Positions 1-10,376 of a DNA stretch of 64,000 nt are shown here, one piece after another. Position 1 is the stretch's first letter. The number at the start of each line of letters is the position of its first letter. The translations under genes were made by a program, and so were the position numbers. The notes under the pieces were generated by a model. The model saw only the letters and a list, made by a program, of their open reading frames with translations, searched no databases and was not told where the DNA came from. Source of the DNA: Prillingera fragicola (taxonomy: Eukaryota; Basidiomycota; Tremellomycetes; Trichosporonales; Trichosporonaceae); assembly GCA_002335605.1 (NCBI GenBank), contig BEDY01000005.1, positions 496,001 to 560,000 of the forward strand. The letters are read 5' to 3'.

Positions 1-5
1 AAGCC

Positions 6-3000
6 TTAGCGCCCTCCTCCAAGGGCGAGCCTGATCCTCATGGGCGCCGGGCTTGGAGCAACGTCCGGTGTCGTGGCAGTAGGTGTATCGTCCATCGTCG
101 CCGCGTAGCCGTATGGTGTGAGGCCAGCTGCCGGGGTAGTGCTCGGACTCGCGGCAGTAGCATTGGACTGGGCAAACTTGGGGCAGTTGCGGTTTGCTTT
201 AGTATGACCGTAGGCGCCACAGGCACCGCAGCGACGCTTGCCTTCGCCTTCACCGACGTCGGGAAGCTCGCCTTTTCCGGCATACTTTTTGCGCTGCTGT
301 CGACGTTGCTGGTTTTTCTTGAGACGCAGCACCTCCTGCCGCAGAGCTTGGATCTTGAGCTCGTCTTCATCCACGTTGCCAGTCGGGGCCAAGTGGTCAA
401 GCTCGTCCGTGTATTGGGCGAGCTTGCGCTCTTCGACACGACGAAGGTAGGACTGAATGACAGCGGGATCGCGGACAATCTCGACGGTGGGCTTGCCTCG
501 CACGACACGATTGATACGTAAGACCTTTGCTGCACCGCGATCATTACCGGTAAACTGGCTCTCGCCATCAAAGGAGAATGCCGAGGGGGAGCGTGGATCC
601 TCCATGGGGCTTTCAAAGCCACCCGGCGTGGCGGCCAAAGATCCGGCGCGCGAGAAGTGGCGGGGTTCTGGTTTGCCAAAGCGAGGGGCGAGTCCTGCTG
701 TGTTTGGAGCAGGCGCGACTTGTTGTTCGTCTGACGAGAGGAGCTCTGGTGGCTTGGAACTGGACAAGGCTTTGGACTGAAGATCCCACACTTTACGCTT
801 CTCTTCCTCGTAAATTCGATTCTGCTCCGCATTGGAGATCTTCACAGGACCGCCACCAGCTTTTGCCTCTGCGTCGAGACGGCGACCTTCCTCGGTCTCG
901 CCCTTGCGAAGGAAGTAGTTTTTCATGTTCGTCTTGAGGAAACTGAACCCTTCGCCTCGACCTGTCGGGTCGCCGTCACCGTGGACCAACAGCCAGGCCT
1001 TTTGCGCCTCGGCACGCTTGTAGTTGAGAGTCGTTGACCAGACGGCCAACTGCTGCTCGATGTCCAAACCAGCCTCTGCGCCATCGCCAAACTCGTCCTC
1101 GGCGTTTCCTTCAGCAGTCTTTGTGTAACCGGCATCGCGGAGATGTTGGGCGCCGACCTGCATGGCTTCGTACAGCGACGCCATTTCTGGTGTGAGAAGG
1201 GCTTGCACCTCCTTGCGCTCAGTGGGAAAGTCATAGGTAGGGTTGAGCTTCCAGTATCCGGAGTGGAATCCAGCGTCCTTGTCATACTCAAGGAATTCCT
1301 AGCAGATGTCAGCATTGTGCAGTTAACATATCTGCTCACATTGCCCTTGATTTTAAGACGCTGACGCATTTGAAGCTCAGTCTGATCAGGAAAGTACTTT
1401 ATGAGGCGGGACAGCTTGACGCGCTGCTTGGCCACGTCGAGGTTTTTCTTGATCAGGATCCACGCCACGATCATGAGGCGCAGCTTGGCCGTGTTGGTAT
1501 TCTTGCGAGCATGAGGGCCAGGCACCTCCGACTCATTAGGCACAATCTGGCCCACAGTGAAAAGATCCTTAATTTCACGAAGATGGTAGCTCACGTGGCC
1601 ATTCACGGTTTGACTGTAACGTCAGCCGGATTCATGTTTGAGTGACTCACCGTATGACCAAGAAGTCTGTTGTTTCAGGATTGTGTTTGAAGATGGGAGC
1701 TCGAAGGAGATTGTTGTGGATGACCTGTGTCACCTTTCCGGCATCCACATAACCCAAGAGAAACGGTTCCGCATCACCGACATTCAAGATGGACGGCTGA
1801 CCGAGGTCGAGCTTGGGAACGTGCTCGTCCTTGTCATCCTTCTTGCGGTAATAGTTGACAATGGTAGTGCCCATGCCGTATCCACTCATGATGGGCGGGT
1901 ATTCTTCAGAGAACTCGAGTAGCACAAATGGCCCCTTTTCTGTCAAGCTCAGATCCTTCGACGTCTTAAATCGTTCTGACGGGTCGGCAACCATCTTGTT
2001 CTTGCGTTGCGACGACGATGGGTTCGGCTTGAGCTTTGAGAAAGTGAAAGCGACACCTGTAGGGAATTGTAATGGGGGCCGATGCCAAGCACGTGCCTCG
2101 TTCTTGCTGAGGGTGGTCTTGTACTGAATGTCAGTCCCGGAAACACCAAAGTAGACTCACGAATGGCATCTGGAGGACCTTGGCGGGATAGGAATGGAAG
2201 ACCTCGATGGCACCAAAGGTCTGGCGAATACGAAACCGTGCTGCTCGGGTGTGCTCATATAGATGATCGTTGGACATGTTGAATGGGTCCAACTTTGCGA
2301 GTGGTGCTGGCTGAACCTCCGTTTCCTTGGCGGTAGCAGCAATGGGAGCTTGGCCATCCTCTTCCTCATCGTGAGCTTCGACGAGATCTGGGCTAGCACG
2401 GCGGGCGTCCCAAATGACCTCTTTCAACCAGTCGTCTGAATCCAATTGCTCGTTGCGCAGCCGTAAAGGGTCTTGGGTGGTCTCATCAGGCTCCCGATCC
2501 AAGGCGCACATGACAATGTCTCCTTCCCATTCGGCCAGATCCAGAATCTTTGACCCAGAAGCCGCTGGCTCGTCCTTAGCAAGCGGAGGACGCGTCATTG
2601 CCTTCCTCCGCCACTCGCGCGCCTCCTTGATCCACTCTGGGTCGAACAGGGCCCCGATGGGATTCAAGTAGTTGGCTTCACGGGGATCCGGCGCCGGCAC
2701 GGGCGGAAGGTTGGGGAGCAGGAATGAAAGTGAAGCCTGGGGCAACTTCGGAGCTTCAACAGCAACCGCGTCTAAAGGCATTAGCATCTGATTGTCTAGA
2801 AGAACACTCACACTCTTCATGCTTCGGCCCTGCCAACAAACGCCGCTTCTTTCTCAAAAGGGCAGCGGAGAACGACCGTCTTGCCGCAGGTGTCTCGTAG
2901 AAGATCTCGCTCATCTTGAGAATAGTCCCCGGTGTGTGATCTGGCCACACTCGCGACACGACGTCCTTTTCCTTGGCTTCCCTCTGTCGTCGCTTCCTTC

Positions 3001-3385
3001 GCTCGCGGTCTGCAACGCCTGGGGCGGGTCCTGCCAATTCGGCGGCAGCGCGCCGTGCCCACCGACTCTCCTCGGCTTTGATGGCAGCTTGCTCGCGCTC
3101 ACGCGCCTCCTTGTCCTCGGGATTCTCATCGGGGAGTGATGCGTCGGATACGTCGTCCATAAACCTGTCTTCGCCATCGTCGGCTTCGATTGCGGCTGCC
3201 AGTTCGCCCGACTCAGCGCCGCCTTGGCCTGATTGTTCAAGAAAGGCATTTAGGGCCGCTGGGTCCACTCCGACCTCGGCAAGGATGCTTCCGAGGCCGA
3301 AGGCTGAGCCGAGAGCATCGTCGTCGACGTCCATGGCTGTTGTCGGTGGTGGACGGACTCTCTGGCTGGATGCGGGGGAGACCAT
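6..3385 (-). CDS. TAF1: TFIID subunit 1 (TAF1-like)
   Basis: Scaffold subunit of the RNA polymerase II general factor TFIID. Exons on the minus strand: 2812-3385, 2161-2771, 1651-2123, 1340-1613 and 6-1298. All four introns are 37-41 nt GT-AG; total 1,074 codons plus stop. Seen: an acidic N-terminus beginning with MDVDDDALGSAFGLGSILAE, the TAF1-specific DUF3591 core with PFVLLEFSEEYPPIMSGYG followed by MGTTIVNYYRK, and near residue 1010 a zinc knuckle (CGACGAYGH...NCP). The protein ends about 50 residues after the knuckle, so there are no C-terminal bromodomains. That matches the length and layout of yeast Taf1, where bromodomains are supplied by a separate protein. The stop codon lies 6 bases from the window edge, so the gene is complete. 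It is divergent from the flavin oxidoreductase across 313 bp. Confidence 0.93.
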
Positions 3386-3698
3386 TGTTGTCAGGGAGGG
3401 TGAGGGCGCATATATACGGTTTGGTACTAAAGTGGGAGTACCGATTAAGGTTTATTTGTATTGGTGGAGGTGTTGGTTGCACACGAGCATGATCGACTGA
3501 CAACAAGCCAGGGTCAGCAACCACAACATTACTCTGCCCCGTTCAATTGCATTCTCTCAGCCTGCACGCGCCATGACCATAGATTGGTTGTAGTTTTCGA
3601 GCTTCGAGTCGACACTACCCGAATCGCAACCGCGACCTTTAGGCCAACGCTCCAAACTCAACCACTCGTGCCTGCCTTACTTTCAGGCCACTTTCAAG
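3386..3698. promoter_or_regulatory. Divergent promoter region, TAF1 / flavin oxidoreductase
   Basis: A 313-bp non-coding interval between two start codons pointing away from each other. It should carry both promoters. A TATA-like stretch (catatatacgg) lies near 3407-3418 on the TAF1 side. I see no other motif I can name. Confidence 0.5.
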
Positions 3699-5304
3699 AT
3701 GGCAGGCGTTGCGGATGAGGAGATGGACAATGTCGAGCTCTTGGCCTCCCCTCTAACTCTACCAAATGGAATCGTTGTTCCAAACCGGCTGGTCAAGGTT
3801 GGTCTGACTTCTTGTATCCAACTGACCCGCTCTAGGCGTCCATGGAGGAGGGCATCGTCGGAGGCCTGCCAGGCAGGGCACACCGCAGGCTGTATCGACG
3901 CTGGGGACGAGGCGGATGGGGCATTATTCTAACCGGTGCGTTGGCTGTGCGCATGCCCCGAATCGGCCGTCAAGTCATGCACTGACAAAGCCGGCAGGCA
4001 ACGTTGCCGTAGACGCGTCGCAGCCGGCCACTCCACACGACCTTCGGGTTTACGATACGGCCCATACAGTGCCGCTTTTTACCGAGCTGCAGGACGCCCT
4101 ACTTGCAGATGCGCCGTATCCAAGGCCATTGACACTTGTGCAGCTGTCACACGCGGGCATGCAGAGCAGTGCGACCTTTAGCCTTGCTCGTGCCCCTTGG
4201 GTACCTGCTATCGCACCAGTGGCTAGTCGTCCGTCTCTCGGGCGTGGATTGCTGGCTTGGGCTTTCGAACGCGCTTTCTGGCCAAGAAAGAGCCGAGCTG
4301 TGGAGGACCTAGCAGAGTGGTTGGACATTGCTGCCAGATTTGTTGATGCGGCGGCTACCATGGCAGACGCTGGCTGGGGTGGTGTGCAAGTCCACTCAGC
4401 TCACGGCTATCTCCTTGCAGAATATCTTTCCCCTTTGGTACGTTCACGACTACGTCGCTGTCTGACATGTAGACCAACCCGCACCCTCGACCTCTACCAG
4501 GTGTCCCGACCTATATCCCACTTCGTCTCCACCTACTGTGGCTGATCTTGACCGGAATCCATGCGGCTACGGAGAAGGAATTCGTCAAGGCGGTGAAGAT
4601 TAACTGCTCTGACTTTGTCGCTGGCGGCCTTGATGAAGAATCAGCAGCTAACATCATTCGCGAGATTGTGTCGTGGCGCCTTGTGGATCTGTTGGAAGTA
4701 TCTGGAGGCAACTATAGCAACCCAGGTACGCCTCGACACACTCACATTGCTTGCTGACGCTTCAGCTTTCACTACCCAATCATCCTCATCTGGCAGCTCT
4801 CGCGAGGCGCTCTTCGCCCACTTTACAACAGCTCTCATCCCCACTCTTCCTCCTGTCCCCGAGGGTCCGGCAATCATGTTGACCGGCGGGTTACACGACC
4901 GATCTCTAATTGCCTCGTCTTTGCGCAATCGCGCCTGCGACTTGGCAGGCATTGGCCGTCCAGCAGCACTCTTCCCCGAGCTGCCAACACAAGTCCTTCT
5001 CAACCGTGAGATTGACGATGTAAAGGCCCGAGTTGTACCGTACATCATTCCGCGAGGAGACTTGGTTCGACGATGCCTGGGAGGTGGCTCTGGAACTGGT
5101 CCGCTTCCACCCGGAGCTGTCAAGCTCGTGGGAGCATCTGTGTCCACCTTCTGGCACGAATGGCAAATGGCACGGCTAGGCCGAGGAGAGGAGCCAGATC
5201 CAGAAATGGATTGGATCCATGGACTTGTCGTTAGCTGGCTCTGGCACGGCATTCTCCGAGGAGGACCAAGAGGTTGGGTGCGAAGAATTGTAGGGAACGA
5301 GTAG
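3699..5304 (+). CDS. NADH:flavin oxidoreductase, old yellow enzyme family
   Basis: Predicted FMN-binding TIM-barrel ene-reductase or oxidoreductase; the substrate cannot be read from sequence. Exons 3699-3797, 3836-3935, 3998-4437, 4473-4725 and 4766-5304; introns 35-62 nt; 476 residues. Seen: the start of the barrel (LASPLTLPNGIVVPNRLVKA), the active-site strand LVQLSHAGMQ, the catalytic-pair region QVHSAHGYLLAEYLSPLTNP, then PLRLHLLWLI and VKAVKINCSDF, typical of the fungal subgroup that lacks the YGGS motif of classical OYE. A phosphate-binding MLTGG and a GIGRPAALFPELP segment follow. The start was chosen because it is the first ATG and directly precedes the conserved N-terminal strand. 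It may be cytosolic; no targeting signal is evident. Confidence 0.9.
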
Positions 5305-5399
5305 ACTGTTGCATCGAAGCAACAAAGACATCATCACAACACAGATCTTGGCATGCAATCTTATAGTATGACTATGATGACGTCCCAGTAGTCATAGCA
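5305..5399. other. 3' flank of flavin oxidoreductase
   Basis: Short non-coding stretch between the flavin oxidoreductase stop and the doubtful small gene. I see nothing specific in it. Confidence 0.4.
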
Positions 5400-5860
5400 T
5401 CATCCATAGGCGGCGCGCGACGATGGGTACACCCAGGCGAGGTCGTAGTCGCTGCTCACGTTGCGGCGGAGCCGGCGTTGTCCAAACGCACGACCCCTGA
5501 ACGCTGGCTCGCTGGTCTCGTGCCAACCGCCCATTGCCGAGAGAATTGTTCGCATCTCACCCATGGAGTCGATACTGTCGGCACCCCGCTGCCGAGTTTG
5601 TGAGCGAACGCTGGGAGTCGCTCGTAGATGGCAGGCCACTGCGAGTTTGGTAGTGTAGCGACGAACACAACGCGGGGTCAGGGCCTTAACCCAGCCAGAA
5701 TTGGGAGACTGAGACGTAAGCCGTTGCATCCGCCGAGACGTTCAAAAACACGCAAGCGACTTACCGGAGGGTCATGCCAGCTGGCGAACATTGCAGCAAC
5801 GCCGTCGTACCCATCATCGTCATCGCGGCGCAGACGCAGACAGGAGAGTACGGAGCCCAT
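5400..5860 (-). CDS. Doubtful small protein with MGxxxSC lipidation-type N-terminus
   Basis: Candidate gene. Exon 1 at 5765-5860 encodes MGSVLSCLRLRRDDDDGYDG and continues to WHDPP. The Gly2/Ser6/Cys7 arrangement fits dual N-myristoylation and palmitoylation, followed by a basic-acidic cluster. A good donor (GTAAGT, starting at 5764) follows. The simplest acceptor gives exon 2 at 5400-5708 and 134 residues in total. However, two other acceptors give different frames (one exon reads WPAIYERLPAFAHKLGSG), so the C-terminal part is unresolved. No family is recognised. Membrane-leaflet anchoring is inference from the first seven residues only. It lies downstream of, and on the same strand as, the helical unknown at 6139. 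Confidence 0.3.
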
Positions 5861-6138
5861 CACAGTATGCAGGATGTGACAGTGAGAGAAGTGACTTGTA
5901 TCCCGTAGCGGACACAAACATTGTCTTTGTTGCACATAAGGGGCGAATGGAGTGAAGCCGATCTGGCGATAGTGACAGAAGGAGCACGGGCGAGTGGAAC
6001 AACCTGTGCTAACACGGAAGCTGTACATGTGGTAAGATTGCTCGCCGGTGCAGAAGTATACGCAGAGCTGAATGCGAGCTCCGCCACCAAGAGTCTTGGC
6101 GGAGACCTCGCGGACTAGGCTTCCGCCAGCAACCAGCG
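5861..6138. other. Intergenic
   Basis: Interval between the doubtful small gene and the helical unknown protein. No convincing gene or motif seen. Confidence 0.4.
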
Positions 6139-6992
6139 CTAGCGCTTGCCACGGCGCTTCTGGCCAAGGCTTTGGTCAAACGCTGGAGCCGAGAGGCCAA
6201 AGCCTTCCATCTCCAGATCCACAAGCTCTTCCCATTCACGCACCGCGTTCCAGCGCATCCCTCCACGCCCGAGATCACGCCATCGCTCCAGCGCAGTCCG
6301 AGCAACTTCGAACGAAGTGGTGGATGAGAGTAAAGTTTGAGCAATCACTGTCAACTCCGCCAGATGAGCACTGTGTGCGGCAAGAAGGGGTGAAAGAGAG
6401 TCAACTATGGGAAGCATCAGCCACGCCACGCACAGATACGCACCAAACTGCTCAAGCGTCCACGAAAGCCACAGCGGTTCGACGAGCACAAATTCCCAGC
6501 TCTGTGTCTTGCATGCCTCAAAGAGCACTTTCTCGGCTTGATCGATCAAACCCGACAGCTTGACAAGGAGACGATCCTGCGGGGTCAGACATCACATAGA
6601 AAACGCTTAAGTGCGCACAAGTTTGGTCAATATGGCCTGGAGGTTTGTCCGCGCAGTTATCAGCGCCTCCAGATGCGGTACGACAGCTGGACGCTCGGGT
6701 CCTTCTGGGAGCTGCAAAATGTTGCTGCCAGTCAGCACAAATCCATTACCCAAACTCACTCCATCTCTGTGACTTCATCTATGCAGGCCTTTCCTGCCCT
6801 CAACCCATCCAGAATGACAATGTCGTCCCACGTTGAAGCCACATTGCGCACTTCAGCCAAGACAAGCTTGAGCATACGGTGGTGCGTAGTCTCAGTTGTG
6901 CGTGACGGCGACGCTGGTGCTGGTGAGGGCGAAGGTGAAGGCGATGATCTGGACCTCGAAGGAGTCGAAAGGGAGGCTAGACGAGACGACAT
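6139..6992 (-). CDS. Unknown helical protein, 258 residues
   Basis: Not recognised. Exons 6760-6992, 6619-6724 and 6139-6576, with introns of 35 and 42 nt; 258 codons in frame. The N-terminus is Ser/Pro-rich and disordered (SRSRSSPSPSPSPAPASPS). The rest looks all-helical: MLKLVLAEVRNVASTWDDIV, then a DRLLVKLSGLIDQAEKVLFE segment, and a long amphipathic stretch ending in a basic tail (GQKRRGKR). The tail could be a nuclear signal, which would fit a small chromatin or kinetochore-type subunit, but that is speculation. It is divergent from MGM1 across 309 bp. The start is the first ATG giving the disordered leader; in-frame upstream codons exist but look like leader sequence. Confidence 0.7.
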
Positions 6993-7301
6993 GGTTTGTG
7001 TGGCAACCTTTGTCGGCCTCAATGTTACAGTAGTGAGAGCAATGTTGATTTTGGCTCGCTCAAAGATTCTGAAAGTCAGAAACGACGTCATCCACGTGAG
7101 TTTGCTTCCGTGCCGAGTGCCGGTGGCCGGTGGCGAGAACAGCGGCCAACACTCGCTAAGCCTTCGGCAACCACAAACTTCATTGCTCAACTCATTTTCT
7201 GTCTGTCAATTCAACCAGGGAATCCTACAAGGACGTGGAGCAAACAACAGGACAGGTTGAGACTGTCTTGATCAAGTCGTCTCTCATTTACGCCGCCTAC
7301 G
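6993..7301. promoter_or_regulatory. Divergent promoter region, unknown helical protein / MGM1
   Basis: A 309-bp interval between two divergent start codons. No named motif recognised. Confidence 0.4.
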
Positions 7302-10300
7302 ATGTACCGCCGCATCCCCTTCCGTCCTCTGCGGCCGATGGGCGGCTCGCCACGACCCGCAATCGTGCACTCCTATCGCCCAGGAATGCATGCTGGAGGC
7401 TTGCCATTGGCGCGTGTAACTATTCCTTCGCGTTCAGTTCATGCACGCGCAATTTCTTTTGCGTCCATTCCGCGCATGATGGCCCGCGCCTTTCGAGTCC
7501 CACTTTACGGAGCTGCTGTGGGAGCCGGGGGCTTTGGCTATGCCAACTACAAGCTGGAAGGTGGGTCTCAGGTTAACAGCGCGGAACTAACTTTCCAAGG
7601 TGTTCGCAACGCCACAGCAGAGGCTCTAGGCCAGGTCAAAGACACATTCAACTCGGCCTACGACAAAACGTCGAGCACCTTGTCGTCTGCCCTTCAGACA
7701 ACATCCGGCGCCTTGTCTTCCCTCGGTGGCAGTGTCTCGGATGGGCTTGCGGACGCATCCGCTGAAGCAAGCGGACGTGTGCAGTCGCTCCAGCAAGGTA
7801 CGAAGGAGTGGTGGGAGGCGTTCTCATCCCAATTCGCGTCGCAAGGCCAGCAGGAAGATCCAGGCAGTAACGGAGGCAACAACCGCGCGGCGGAGCCCGA
7901 ACCAGAACCCAGCAGCTCTGGCGGTGGCGGGGGTGGCCAGGAAGCCGCAGTTGTGGGCATGGCTGCGGCTGCTCTGGCCGCAGACACCGAAGATGAGAAG
8001 ACGCCAGAGCCCTCAGATCCTTTCAGCGGTGGCGCGGGTCAGGAGCACCACCTCATGCAGCTCACTCGCAAGCTCATTGAAATTCGCACGGTTCTTCTCA
8101 GCGTGGATCAGAGTGACGCTCTCAAACTCCCATCGATCGTTGTCATTGGGTCCCAGAGTTCTGGCAAGAGCTCCGTGCTCGAGGCGATTGTTGGCCACGA
8201 GTTCCTGCCAAAGGGCGACAACATGGTAACGCGGCGCCCGATCGAGCTTACACTCATCAACACCCCTGCAAAGTCGGGGAATCCCACAGAGTATGGCGTG
8301 TTCCCCAATATTCCTCACCTGGGCAAAGTCTCGTCCTTCTCCGCCATCCAGAAGACCCTCACGGACGTGAACCTGGCAGTCCCTGCCGAACTCTGCGTGT
8401 CGGATGAGCCGATTCACCTTCAGATTCACTCCCCCCATGTGCCTGACCTCACTCTTATCGACCTTCCTGGCTATGTTCAGATCTCGTCCCTGGACCAACC
8501 GGAAACCCTCAAGGACAGCATTGCAGCGTTGTGTGACAAGTATATTCGCGAACCAAACATCATCCTGGCTGTGTGTGCTGCCGATGTTGACCTAGCCAAC
8601 TCGCCCGCTCTTCGCGCTAGTCGCCGCGTCGATCCCCTAGGTAGCCGGACCATCGGTGTCGTCACCAAGATGGACCTCGTGCCTCCCCAACTGGGTGCAC
8701 AAATTATTCGCGGGGACAAGTACCCCCTTCATCTTGGGTATATCGGTGTGGTCTGCAAGGCTCCGAAGAATCAAGGAGTCTTCAAGTCCATTCTTGGGGA
8801 CGGCCGTGTCACGAGCGCAGTGCTCAAACGCGAGGAAGAGTTCTTCGGCGGCGAGAATGCCAAGTTCTACAACGTCCCCGGTCGCAGTGAGAAGCGCTTG
8901 CTAGTTGGCACGGACACTCTTCGTCGCCGTTTAATGGACGTGCTGGAGACCAGTATGGCGTCGAGTTTGCACGGTATCACCAACGCTGTGCAGCTGGAAC
9001 TTGAGGAGACGAGCTATCAATTCAAGGTAAGCATGTGATAACATCAAAAGCTCATTCTGTTCAGGTTCAGTACAATGACCGCCGTATCACGTCCGAGTCG
9101 TACGTGGCGGAGACCGTGGACGCACTCAAGGCTCGCTTCAAGGAGTACACATCACAGTTCACGAAACCTGCTGTGCGGGCCAAGCTTACAGCGATGCTCG
9201 AGGACAAGGTCATGGACATTCTGGAGCAGTTGTACTGGAATGATTCGCGCGCAGACGAACTCTCAAAGCTTGGCGACGACCGCAAGCTGGTCTCCAGCGA
9301 GGACCTCGACGCGTACTGGAGGTACAAGATCGAGACGGCATCGTCCCTCCTCACCAAGTCGGGCATTGGACGTGACTCTACTGGGCTTGTTGCCGATGGG
9401 CTGCGTGGCCTGATCGATTCTATCGCCACTGGAGAGCCATTCAGCTTCCATCCAGACGCTGCTGAGAGGATCGTCGACTTTTCGCACGACATTCTACGTG
9501 AGCGTATGGGCGTGACAGCCGATCAAGTGGAGAACTGCATCAAGCCGTACAAGTATGAGGTGGAAATCGATAACCGCGACTGGGAGCTGGGTCGCGAGAG
9601 GGCAGACAGCAAGTTCAACGACGAGATTGCGCTATGTGATGGCAAGCTTGCGGAGATCCGCTCTCGAGTAGGCGGCGGGCGTCGCTTAAACGGGCTTGTC
9701 AAGCACGTTGCCGAGTTGGAACGTTACGCCGAGGAGAGGCGAAAGAACGCGCAAGACGGCGAGTTGAGCGACTCTGGGCCAGTTATCGATGCCTACAAGT
9801 ACTCGCCGGCCCAGATTGTTGATGGCAAGTATCCGAGCAATAGTCAATTCTGACCTCGCAGGGCGTCACGCTTTGCTGCTGCAGAATCGCTTGGCACTAC
9901 TCAAGTTGCGCCAGCAAGCCATTCGGTCGCGGAGGTGCCGTGCTGGACCCGAACAGGCTGCATTCTGCCCCGAAACTTTCCTGTCGGTTGTTGCTGAAAA
10001 GCTATCTTACACCAGCACAATGTTTATCAACATTGAGCTGCTGGAGCAGTTCTTCTATCAGGTATGGTGTTGTGTTAGATTTCAGTTACTGACGTGCAGT
10101 TCCCCCGGGAGATAGACTCGCGCATCCTGTATGATCTCGACCGCGAGGAACTAAAGAAGTTTGCTCTTGAGAACCCCAAGATTCGTCAGCATCTCGAGCT
10201 GCAAGACCGCAAGGACAAGTTGGAACAGGTAAGCAAGGGCGGAATCGTACTGTAGCTAACACGGTTAGGTGTTGCGCTCTCTCCAGTCACTCGTCAACCT

Positions 10301-10376
10301 TCAGGCGGATGCCCCAAGACAAGACAGGCGGCGCAAGGACGGCAGTGGCGGTGGCCTGTTCTCCAAGTTCATGTAA
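7302..10376 (+). CDS. MGM1: Mitochondrial dynamin-like GTPase (Mgm1/OPA1 type)
   Basis: Inner-membrane GTPase for mitochondrial fusion and cristae shape. Preferred exons: 7302-7560, 7600-9026, 9065-9824, 9862-10061, 10100-10228 and 10269-10376; 960 residues. Seen: an Arg/Ser-rich presequence without acidic residues, a Gly/Ala-rich membrane segment ([18 protein letters not shown]), a low-complexity linker, and the GTPase motifs G1 GSQSSGKS (about residue 270), G2 MVTRRP, G3 IDLPG and G4 TKMD. The C-terminal assembly region includes [20 protein letters not shown] and ends [12 protein letters not shown]. Family knowledge: long and short forms arise by rhomboid cleavage just after the membrane segment; a cleavage site cannot be assigned here. 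Two introns are unusual and are listed separately: a stop-free 39-nt intron at 7561 and a GC-AG intron at 9825. Confidence 0.95.
7561..7599 (+). other. Stop-free 39-nt intron in MGM1
   Basis: GTGGGT donor, CTAAC branch point and AAG acceptor. The length is 39 nt with no in-frame stop, so both spliced (YKLEGVRN) and retained ([21 protein letters not shown], 13 extra residues) messages are translatable. It sits right after the membrane segment. Confidence 0.6.
9825..9861 (+). other. GC-AG intron in MGM1
   Basis: 37-nt intron with donor GCAAGT, a CTGAC branch point and CGCAG acceptor. Only this donor gives the in-frame junction [13 protein letters not shown], which matches the conserved dynamin helix. 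The GT a few bases on leads to the wrong frame. Confidence 0.8.

Noticed and set aside
923..1606. Alternative frame over TAF1 exons 4-5
   Set aside because: Part of it is the real exon (1340-1613); the rest is out of frame after the 41-nt intron.
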